NCBI RefSeq assembly: GCF_014649495.1
Contig: NZ_BMTD01000004.1
Coordinates: forward strand, 434,001-498,000
Origin: Streptomyces filipinensis
GTDB lineage: Bacteria; Actinomycetota; Actinomycetes; Streptomycetales; Streptomycetaceae
Length of the DNA: 64,000 nucleotides
Direction: 5' to 3'
The notes beneath the pieces were generated by a model. That model worked only from the letters and a program-made list of their open reading frames with translations. It was not told the origin of the DNA and made no database searches. The stretch's first letter is position 1; each line of letters begins with the position of its first letter. Positions 57,807 to 64,000 of this stretch are shown here, one piece after another. A program made the position numbers and the translations under genes.

Positions 57807-58142
57807 ATGGAATACGCGCTGCTCATCTACGGTCCCGAAGTGGCCTGGGACCGGATGGCCGAGGAGGAACGCGAGGAGCGGTTCGCCGCCAACCGCGCCT
57901 TCGGCCGGTCCCTGTACGAGGCCGGGGTGCGGGTCGTCTTCGGCGCCCGCCTGGCCCGGCCGGCCTTCGCGGAAGCGGGCGAGCGGGCCGGCGAGGGCCT
58001 GCCGGAGGTCGGCGGGATGTGGCTGATCGACGTCGACTCCGACGAGGAGGCCCGTGCCTGGGCCGACCGGGTGCCGCTGTTCGGCGGGAACCGTGTCGAG
58101 ATACGCCGCTGCGACCGCCCGCGCGCGGACGGCAGGGGCTGA
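57807..58142 (+). CDS. YCII-related (YciI/DGPF) protein
   Basis: The 111-residue protein begins MEYALLIYGPEVAW and has the RMAEEEREERFAANRAFGRSL helix, a conserved GGMWLIDVDSDEEARAWAD strand and helix and a PLFGGNRVEIR end, all typical of YCII domains. The family includes a dehydrochlorination-type His/Asp enzyme and proteins with no known role. It is 15 bp after the exporter gene and the last gene of this operon. Confidence 0.85.
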   Translation: MEYALLIYGPEVAWDRMAEEEREERFAANRAFGRSLYEAGVRVVFGARLARPAFAEAGERAGEGLPEVGGMWLIDVDSDEEARAWADRVPLFGGNRVEIRRCDRPRADGRG

Positions 58143-58157
58143 GCCTCGTGCCGCCCT

Positions 58158-58934
58158 TCAGCGAAGGTGCGCGGCAAGAGCCTCCGCCACCGCCTCCGGC
58201 CTCTCCAGCAACGGGAGATGACCGGTGTCCGGAACCGTCAGCACCCGGCAGCCGGGCACCTCGCCGCGCAGCAGCTCCGCGTTGGCGGTGAACGCGGGCA
58301 TGTCCTCGGTGCCCACCACGGCCAACGTCGCGGCGGTGATCGTACGCAGGTCGGCGCGGGTGTGCCGGTGTGCGGTGAGCGTGTCCATGGAGCCGTCCGC
58401 GAGCTCGGCCCAGCGGTGCCGGAGCACCGTACGCCGCACCGACGCGCGCAGCTCGGGGTGGGACTCGGTGCCGCGGAAGATGTCCGGGGGCGAGGCCATC
58501 CACAGATCGGTCAGCTGCTCGCCCGGGCCGGTCATCCGGTACAGCATCATCAGCTGCTTGTAGCGCTGCTCGGCGGCGGGCTCGTTGGCGGTCCCGGCGA
58601 GCGTGGGCGCGGCGACGACCAGGCGGTGCACCAACTCGGGGTGCTGCATGGCCAGTTGCAGGGCGCTGGTGGAGCCGAAGGACAGGCCGGCCACCCGGCG
58701 GGCGCCGGTCGTCTCGGCGACCTGGGCCAGCCGGTCCGCCAGCCGGGGCAGCGTCAGACCGGGCGGGCAGGGGCCGGACCCCCCGTGGCCGGGCAGGTCC
58801 ACCCCGATGTGCCGCCAGCCGGGCAGCAGCTCCCACAGCGGCCGCCACAGCGTGGAGTCCATGGTGTAGCCGTGCAGCCACAGCACCGCGGGGCCGCTGC
58901 CCGACTCGGTCAGGTGCAGTCCGTGCCCGGTCAT
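58158..58934 (-). CDS. Alpha/beta hydrolase
   Basis: The 258-residue protein has oxyanion motif HGYTMDSTLW, the nucleophile elbow GLSFGS (Ser85), Asp in VGTEDMPAF and His in PDTGHLPLLE. It could hydrolyse an ester or amide of the peptide, or remove a protecting group. It is the last gene of the P450/amine oxidase/Rieske operon and overlaps the Rieske gene by four bases. Confidence 0.9.
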   Translation of the reverse strand: MTGHGLHLTESGSGPAVLWLHGYTMDSTLWRPLWELLPGWRHIGVDLPGHGGSGPCPPGLTLPRLADRLAQVAETTGARRVAGLSFGSTSALQLAMQHPELVHRLVVAAPTLAGTANEPAAEQRYKQLMMLYRMTGPGEQLTDLWMASPPDIFRGTESHPELRASVRRTVLRHRWAELADGSMDTLTAHRHTRADLRTITAATLAVVGTEDMPAFTANAELLRGEVPGCRVLTVPDTGHLPLLERPEAVAEALAAHLR

Positions 58935-59911
58935 CGTGTCCCTCCGAAAGCGGGCGGTGCGGCGGGGAAGTCCGCGCAGAAGTCGCGGAAGGCGATCACC
59001 GGTGCGTCCCGGCCGTCCAGGCGCTCAGGCGCGCCGGGGACCAGATGCTCCCAGATCACCTGGTCCTCGGCCAGCGCCTTGCGGCTGCCCGCGATCAGTG
59101 CGGGCAGGGTGCCGCGCTGGTCGTCCCGGACGCCGATGGCGACGCGGGCGGTGCAGCCCTGGGGCGTGGGCACGGCGCCGGTGACGATGATGTGCACCTC
59201 ACCCTCGGGGCCGAACTCGGTGACCACCACGCCGGGACTGTAGGCGCGGGCCAGGAAGCGCGGACGGTACTCCCAGCGGACCGTGTTGGTGCGGATGGCC
59301 TGCCAGCGCACCTCCTCCTTGTGCCGCTCGTCCCGCCAGGGCGAGGTCTGCATGAGGAACTCGCCCTCGACGACCAGCTCCCCGCTCGGTCCCGGAGCGG
59401 CCGTCCAGCCGCGGACGCCGGGCACCATGTGCACCGCCTTGAAGTGGTCCGCGTCGAAGGCGTTCTCCACCACGTAGGCGCTGTCCACCGCGACGGGCAG
59501 GGTGACCGCGGGCACCAGCGGGTAGTCGGCCGCGTACCTCTTGACCGCCTGTTCGAATCCCCGGTCGCCCGCCGGATCGCCGGTGAGCCGCGCGAAGACG
59601 GCGTCTCCCCACAGCAGCACCGGATACTCGGCCACCGACCAGGGCCGCGCCGGATCGCCGAGTGCGATGCGGCGGCCGTGGAACGGGCACACGAGGCAGT
59701 CCTTCTCCCGCCGGCCGCCGTAGCCGAGATGGGCACCGCGGTGCGGGCAGGCCGCGTCGAAGACACGGACCCGGTCGTCCTCGCGCAGCGCGACCAGCGC
59801 GCGGTCGCCGACCGCCAGCGGGGTCGGTTCGGCCGGCAGTTCGGAGCGGAAGGCCAGCAGGTACCAGCCGCTGTGCACGGCCGGCCGCGGGGTGGCGGTG
59901 TACGACGTCAT
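58931..59911 (-). CDS. Rieske non-haem iron oxygenase
   Basis: The 326-residue protein has a Rieske cluster site, Cys55-Pro-His57 and Cys75-Pro-Phe-His78 with 17 residues between. A mononuclear iron motif, DADHFKAVH, with a preceding Asn (VENAF), matches oxygenases of the KshA/NDO group. It should hydroxylate, desaturate or demethylate using an external reductase, which is not seen nearby. It is fully coupled to both neighbours by four-base overlaps. Confidence 0.9.
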   Translation of the reverse strand: MTSYTATPRPAVHSGWYLLAFRSELPAEPTPLAVGDRALVALREDDRVRVFDAACPHRGAHLGYGGRREKDCLVCPFHGRRIALGDPARPWSVAEYPVLLWGDAVFARLTGDPAGDRGFEQAVKRYAADYPLVPAVTLPVAVDSAYVVENAFDADHFKAVHMVPGVRGWTAAPGPSGELVVEGEFLMQTSPWRDERHKEEVRWQAIRTNTVRWEYRPRFLARAYSPGVVVTEFGPEGEVHIIVTGAVPTPQGCTARVAIGVRDDQRGTLPALIAGSRKALAEDQVIWEHLVPGAPERLDGRDAPVIAFRDFCADFPAAPPAFGGTR

Positions 59912-61137
59912 CGGCGCACCGCCTCAAGGACCTGGGCGGCGGCGAGTTCACCGCTCAGCAGGGCGCTGCCCAGCCAGGGCAGTCCGCTGCCGCAGCGGGT
60001 GGCCTCGCCGGCGAAGAAGACGGTGCCGGCGACGGGTTCGGCCCAGGCCGAGGCGGCCGCTTCGGCGCCGACCAGCGGCGCGCAGAAGCCGCCGCCGCTG
60101 AGCGGATCGGCGCCCCAGTCGGCCGGGACCACCCGGGTGATCCGGGCGTCCGCGGCCCACGGCAGCGCGGTGCGCAGCATCCGCAGCAGCGTCTCCTGGT
60201 CGGCGAGCGCGGCGCGGACCGTGCCCGCCGCCGCGGCCTTGGCGACGACCACGACCTCGGGCCGCCCCTCGGTGACCCGGAGGAAGCCCATGCGGCCGTC
60301 CACGTCGAGCGTGACGGTGCTCGCGGGCGCGGGACGGTCCAGGGTGACGATCGCGCAGCAGGCGTCGCCGAGCGGCAGCCGGGCGGCGGCGGCGTGCTTG
60401 GCCGCGGGCAGGCCGGGCAACCCCAGTCCGCCCGCGGTGACCACCGCCGGCGGTACGGTCACCACGGCGGCGGCCGCCGTCAGCGTCCCCTCACCGGTGT
60501 GCGCGCTGATGCGGCCGGGCCGGTGGCGCACCTCGCGCACCGGGCTGCCGAGCCGCACGTCGAGCCCGTCGGCGAGCAGCGCGGGCACCGTGCCGAGCCC
60601 ACCGTCGACGGTGTACTCACCGGAGCCGCACAGGTCTCCCCGCTGGGCGGCGGCCAAGGCGGGGGCGCTGAGCCGGTCCGGCTCGGCGGCCCAGTTCTGC
60701 CGGAACCACTCGGTGGCCGCGGCGTGTTCGGGCCCGGTCAGGCCCCGGCCGCGCAGCCAGCCGCCGACGGACAGCCCTGCGGGTCCCGGGGCGGCGTGCA
60801 GCTGCGCCTCGACCAGCCACGGCGCCCGGCGGCCACGGCTCAGCACGGCCATGTCCCGGCACTCGCCGTCGAGGACGACCTGGGCGGCGGTGTCACGGGG
60901 CAGCGGCCTGATCCGGCCGGCGCCGGCCAGGGCGTGCACCGGGTTGCGGTCCCCGTGCACCACCTGGGCGCCGAGTTCCAGCGGCGGTCCGCCGTCGTCG
61001 GGGTGATGGGTGCGGACACGGCCGCCGAGCCGCCGCCGCGCCTCGTGGACGACCACGGCCAGCCCCGCGTCGTGCAGTCGCCGGGCGCAGGCGAGGCCGG
61101 CCGCGCCGGCGCCGATCACCAGGATGTCGGTTTCCAT
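59908..61137 (-). CDS. FAD-dependent amine oxidase-like protein
   Basis: The 409-residue flavoprotein has the N-terminal dinucleotide motif VIGAGAAGLACARRL and the EARRRLGGRVRT segment. The C-terminal FAD contact AGTVFFAGEATRCGSG is characteristic of monoamine oxidase-like enzymes. It may oxidise an amine or C-N bond of the product. ATG at 61137 shares a base with the P450 stop (TGATG). It overlaps the Rieske gene by four bases. Confidence 0.9.
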   Translation of the reverse strand: METDILVIGAGAAGLACARRLHDAGLAVVVHEARRRLGGRVRTHHPDDGGPPLELGAQVVHGDRNPVHALAGAGRIRPLPRDTAAQVVLDGECRDMAVLSRGRRAPWLVEAQLHAAPGPAGLSVGGWLRGRGLTGPEHAAATEWFRQNWAAEPDRLSAPALAAAQRGDLCGSGEYTVDGGLGTVPALLADGLDVRLGSPVREVRHRPGRISAHTGEGTLTAAAAVVTVPPAVVTAGGLGLPGLPAAKHAAAARLPLGDACCAIVTLDRPAPASTVTLDVDGRMGFLRVTEGRPEVVVVAKAAAAGTVRAALADQETLLRMLRTALPWAADARITRVVPADWGADPLSGGGFCAPLVGAEAAASAWAEPVAGTVFFAGEATRCGSGLPWLGSALLSGELAAAQVLEAVRR

Positions 61138-62357
61138 CAGGGGCCTTCGGTCGGTTCGGGTGCGTCGCTCGGCCCGAGGCGCAGCGGAAAGGCCGTCAGG
61201 CGCCGCGGTACCAGGGTGGGTTCGAAGGAGGGGGGCAGATCCGGGCCGCGCAGGTCGGGGAAGCGCGTCAGCAGCCGGGCCAGCAGCGCCGGCAGGACCT
61301 GCCGTACCAGTGCGGCGGCCAGGCAGAAGTGCGGGCCGGCGCCGAACGCCAGGTGCGGGTTGGGGGTGCGGTCGGGGACCAGCCGGTCGGGGTCCTCGAA
61401 GACCGCGGGGTCGCGGTTGGCCGCGGCGATCACCGCCAGTACCCGGGCCCCGGCGGGGACCCGGCCCCCCGGGAGTTCCACGGACTCGGTGGCGACGCGG
61501 GCGGCGAACGGGATCGGTGCTTCCAGCCGCAGCAGTTCGTCGGCACAGGTCCGGGCGAACTCCGGGTCCCCGGCGATCCGCCGGCGCACCGCCCGCCCCT
61601 CGGGCAGGAGCCACAGCAGCCCGTTGCCGACGGTCTCGGCGAGCGGCTGCCAGCCCCCGATCACGGCCAGCGAGAGGATGCCCAGCATCTCGTGCCGCTC
61701 CAGCCGTCCGTCGGCGGCGAGCGCGGCGAGCGGTGAGGTGCGGTCACCGCGCTCGGCCAGCGCGCGGGCGTGGGCGTCGAGATAGTGGGTGAGGGCGCTC
61801 GCGGCCAGCCGGCCACGCGCGGCCTGCGCCGGAGGCGCCATCGGGTCCAGGTTGACCGAGGCGGCGCGGGCCAGGTCGGTGAACACGGCGTGTTCCCCCG
61901 GCGGCAGCCCGAAGAGCCGGCCGAAGACGGCCGTGGCCAGGGGCGTACCGAGGTCTTCGATCGCGTCGGGCTCCCCGCCCCGCGCGGCGAGGCCGGACAG
62001 CACGGTGTCCACGTCCTGCCGCAGCCCGCCCGCGACGGAACGCAGGGCGGCCGGACCGAGCAGCAGCCCGCCCGGGGCGCGCAGCCGGTGGTGGTCCGGT
62101 GGGTCGGTGGTGAGCATGGACACCGGAAGCCGGTCGTCCCTGGCCCGTTCCCGCTGGCCGAGCGCGGCGGAGAAACGCGCGTCGCGCAGCAGCGCGGCGC
62201 AGGCGGCGTGTCCGGTGACCAGCCACATCCCGGAGAACCGGTCGTGGTGGACCGGGGCGTGGGTCTGCAGCCAGCGGTAGGCCGGGTAGGGGTCGCGCCG
62301 CCCCGCTGGGGCGAACGGATGGACCAGCGGTTCGGGCAGGTCCACGGCGGTGGTCAT
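61137..62357 (-). CDS. Cytochrome P450 with atypical I-helix
   Basis: The 406-residue P450 has ExxR (ELLRLEAP) and haem loop FGAGPHFCLAAAL. The I-helix reads LAVIGGWQPLAETVGN, where the usual acid-Thr pair (AGxE/D-T) is replaced by Gln-Pro. This suggests a non-standard oxidation such as C-C or C-N coupling or a substrate-assisted reaction. It is first in the tailoring operon. No ferredoxin gene is in the operon. Confidence 0.9.
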   Translation of the reverse strand: MTTAVDLPEPLVHPFAPAGRRDPYPAYRWLQTHAPVHHDRFSGMWLVTGHAACAALLRDARFSAALGQRERARDDRLPVSMLTTDPPDHHRLRAPGGLLLGPAALRSVAGGLRQDVDTVLSGLAARGGEPDAIEDLGTPLATAVFGRLFGLPPGEHAVFTDLARAASVNLDPMAPPAQAARGRLAASALTHYLDAHARALAERGDRTSPLAALAADGRLERHEMLGILSLAVIGGWQPLAETVGNGLLWLLPEGRAVRRRIAGDPEFARTCADELLRLEAPIPFAARVATESVELPGGRVPAGARVLAVIAAANRDPAVFEDPDRLVPDRTPNPHLAFGAGPHFCLAAALVRQVLPALLARLLTRFPDLRGPDLPPSFEPTLVPRRLTAFPLRLGPSDAPEPTEGP

Positions 62358-62378
62358 CAGCGGGCTCCCCTCGGAGAA

Positions 62379-62421
62379 CGCCGGGTCCGGCCGCCTCGGG
62401 GGGATGCGGCCGGACCCGGCG
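62379..62421. terminator. 16-bp stem hairpin between ABC-2 and P450 operons
   Basis: CGCCGGGTCCGGCCGC and GCGGCCGGACCCGGCG pair perfectly across an 11-nt loop. It separates two co-directional leftward operons, so the P450 operon probably has its own promoter. Confidence 0.8.
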
Positions 62422-62435
62422 GGTGTTGCGATCGG

Positions 62436-63332
62436 TCAGCGGACCCTGGGGCCGCGCCAGCGGAAGGTCATGGCGGTCAGCACCAGGCCTGCCAGGGCCC
62501 AGAGCCCGAGCACCAGGGCGATCCGGGACAGCTCCCAGGAGTGGGCGGGTTCCACGGCGGTGAAGGAGTCCGGCAGGAACACCGAGCGGAATCCCTGCGC
62601 CATCCACTTCACCGGGAAGAACGCGGCCACCGTCTGGATCCAGTGCGGCAGCTGGTTGAAGGGGAAGAACACCCCGGAGATGAACTGCAGCACCATGAAG
62701 ACGGGGGTGACGATCGCCGACGCGGAGCGGCTGTTCGGGATGGCCGCGGCGTACGCGCAGCCGATCAGCGCGCAGGCGACGGTGCCCAGCGCCAGGTCCC
62801 AGCCCAGGGTGGCCCAGCGCTCGGGGCTGCTCGGCATCGGCAGCCCGAACAGGCCCCAGGCGATGCCCAGCAGCAGTGCCGTCTCCAGCACGGTGGTCAC
62901 CACGACGCGCGACAGCTTGCCGATGAAGTAGGCGGACTTGGGCATCGGCGTCATGGCCAGCCGCCGGACCGTGCCGGTGTCGCGTTCGATGGCGACGTTG
63001 ATGGCCAGCCCGGAGAACGCGGTGCTCATGACGCCGGCCGCGATGATCCCGGCCATGAAGACCTGCTTGAGGTCGGTGTCGGTGCCGGCCACCTTGCCGC
63101 TGAAGATCGAGCCGAACACCAGCAGCAGCAGCACCGGGAACATCAGCGTGAAGACCAGCGACTGCTTGTTGCGGAAGAAGGCCTTGAGCTCGACGGACGA
63201 GCGTGCGGCACCGGCCCTGAGCATGCCCGGCATCCGCACCGAGCGCCGGGCGTGCCCGGCCTCGTGGCCGGGGGGCCTGGTGCCGGCGGCCTCGCCGGAG
63301 GACGCGGTGCCGGAGGAAGCGGTCAAAGTCAT
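62436..63332 (-). CDS. ABC-2 type permease
   Basis: The 298-residue protein has a long polar N-terminus and six membrane segments. The ABC-2 signature region FRNKQSLVFTLMFPVLLLLVFG and the later GVFFPFNQLPHWIQ motif are typical of drug/antibiotic exporters. It pairs with the ATPase upstream by a four-base overlap. A self-immunity or additional export role is plausible. Confidence 0.88.
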   Translation of the reverse strand: MTLTASSGTASSGEAAGTRPPGHEAGHARRSVRMPGMLRAGAARSSVELKAFFRNKQSLVFTLMFPVLLLLVFGSIFSGKVAGTDTDLKQVFMAGIIAAGVMSTAFSGLAINVAIERDTGTVRRLAMTPMPKSAYFIGKLSRVVVTTVLETALLLGIAWGLFGLPMPSSPERWATLGWDLALGTVACALIGCAYAAAIPNSRSASAIVTPVFMVLQFISGVFFPFNQLPHWIQTVAAFFPVKWMAQGFRSVFLPDSFTAVEPAHSWELSRIALVLGLWALAGLVLTAMTFRWRGPRVR

Positions 63333-64000
63333 CGGGTGGCCTCCGCTTCGGTCGCCGCGGACGAGCCGATCAGGTTGAGGTAGATCTCTTCGAGGGTGGG
63401 CCGGTGCACCCGCAGTTCGGGCAGTTCGCCGACGCGCGCCTCGCGGGCCCACGGCAGCAGCACCGAGAGCAGGGCGGTCGGGGTGTGGGTGTGGATGCGC
63501 TGCAGCCCGTCGGCGGTGGGCGCCTCGGCCTCGGCGCCGTCCGGCAGCGGGGGCAGCCCCCGTCCGGCCAGTTCCGGCGGGATGCGGAAGGAGACGGTGG
63601 CGGGCGGTCGGGCGCTCCCGCCCAGCTCGGCGATCGGCCCGCACTGCACCACCTGTCCGGCCACGATCACCGCCGCCCGGCGGGCCAGGGCCTCCGCCTC
63701 GTCCAGGTAGTGCGTGGTGAGCACCGTGGTGCGGCCGCGGTCGGCGAAGTAGCGGACCAGGTCCCACGCCTCGCGCCGGGCCACCGGGTCGAGACCGGTG
63801 GTGGGCTCGTCGAGGAAGATCAGGTCCGGGTCGCCGACGATACCGACGGCCACATCGAGCCGGCGGGCCTGGCCGCCGGAGAGGTCGGTGCTCTGCTTCT
63901 TCGCGTGCTTGCCGAGGCCCACCATGTCCAGGACCTGGCCGACCGGCAGCGGGTGGGGGTAGAACGCCGCGAAGTGGGCCACCACCTCACGTACGGTCAG
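63329..64000 (-). CDS. ABC-2 exporter ATPase, 5' end cut by window edge
   Basis: The visible C-terminal part of about 223 residues reads LTVREVVAHFAAFYP at the edge. It carries signature LSGGQARRLDVAVGI, Walker B LIFLDEPTTGLDP and His-loop LTTHYLDEAEAL. The Walker A lies beyond the window. The C-terminus (LEEIYLNLIG) is typical of DrrA-like drug-resistance ATPases. It is coupled to the permease gene. Confidence 0.9.
   Translation of the reverse strand: MTVREVVAHFAAFYPHPLPVGQVLDMVGLGKHAKKQSTDLSGGQARRLDVAVGIVGDPDLIFLDEPTTGLDPVARREAWDLVRYFADRGRTTVLTTHYLDEAEALARRAAVIVAGQVVQCGPIAELGGSARPPATVSFRIPPELAGRGLPPLPDGAEAEAPTADGLQRIHTHTPTALLSVLLPWAREARVGELPELRVHRPTLEEIYLNLIGSSAATEAEATR

Larger units (their letters stand above)
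43138..64000. other. RiPP (azol(in)e/TOMM-type) biosynthetic gene cluster, extends past right edge
   Basis: The region combines a YcaO fusion cyclodehydratase, a SagB-type dehydrogenase and an NHLM-type C39 exporter set with a LuxR-type regulator. Tailoring genes are a P450, an amine oxidase, a Rieske oxygenase and a hydrolase, with an ABC-2 exporter after them. Gene sets of this type make thiazole/oxazole-containing peptides that are cleaved by the C39 domain during export. The right end is outside the window. No precursor gene is evident. Confidence 0.88.

Overview
The window is chromosomal DNA of very high GC content (about 72 percent by eye) from an actinomycete, almost certainly a Streptomyces. 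The gene content and order (mfd, mazG, a CYP107U-type P450, two Rpf-like muralytic enzymes, eno, divIC, a Ppx/GppA phosphatase, ndh, a cyclopropane synthase, FtsX-type ABC exporters and the tRNA-Leu(UAA) gene bldA) match what I remember of the conserved Streptomyces coelicolor core around SCO3089-SCO3115. Names that rest on this synteny are memory-based and no search was run.

Layout. 1-5000: a truncated deaminase/SUKH-type protein, a DivIVA-like coiled-coil protein, and a sodium:solute symporter with its DUF485 partner. 5000-14700: an MFS drug exporter divergent from an ABC ATPase/FtsX permease pair, then mfd and a MerR regulator. 14700-20300: an SDR, a secreted HNH nuclease lipoprotein, a GNAT-like protein, a TPR-like protein with a tiny membrane partner, and two secreted or lipoprotein genes. 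20300-23000: a large HTH/HsdM-like/HsdS-like protein whose promoter and linker-coding region carry a regular array of a short DNA motif. 23000-28700: a membrane protein and Ser/Thr kinase pair, a SurA-like lipoprotein, mazG and a P450. 28800-38700: rpfC, a ydaO-type (c-di-AMP) riboswitch with rpfA, eno, divIC-DUF501-Ppx/GppA, a small secreted protein, ndh with a Rex-type operator, and cfa. 38780-42090: a second ABC/FtsX exporter pair, paralogous to the first. 42498-42584: bldA.

43138 to the right edge: a RiPP gene cluster of the azol(in)e (TOMM) type. It has an E1-like/YcaO fusion cyclodehydratase, a SagB-type FMN dehydrogenase, a complete NHLM-type export system (HlyD-like protein, C39 peptidase ABC protein and a second ABC protein), a YCII protein, and a convergent, translationally coupled operon of P450, flavin amine oxidase, Rieske oxygenase and alpha/beta hydrolase. 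It is followed by an ABC-2 exporter cut by the window edge. A degenerate HPr-kinase-like protein and a VOC protein lie on the left. The cluster regulator, a large LuxR-type ATPase, contains one in-frame TTA codon, so its translation should depend on bldA, which lies about 5 kb away. I could not find a convincing precursor peptide in the window.

The most unusual DNA-level signal is in 20391-21165. A GTGAAC motif recurs in the promoter and then seven times at exactly 27-bp spacing inside the gene, with opposite-strand copies on both sides. The codon usage there suggests selection on the DNA itself.
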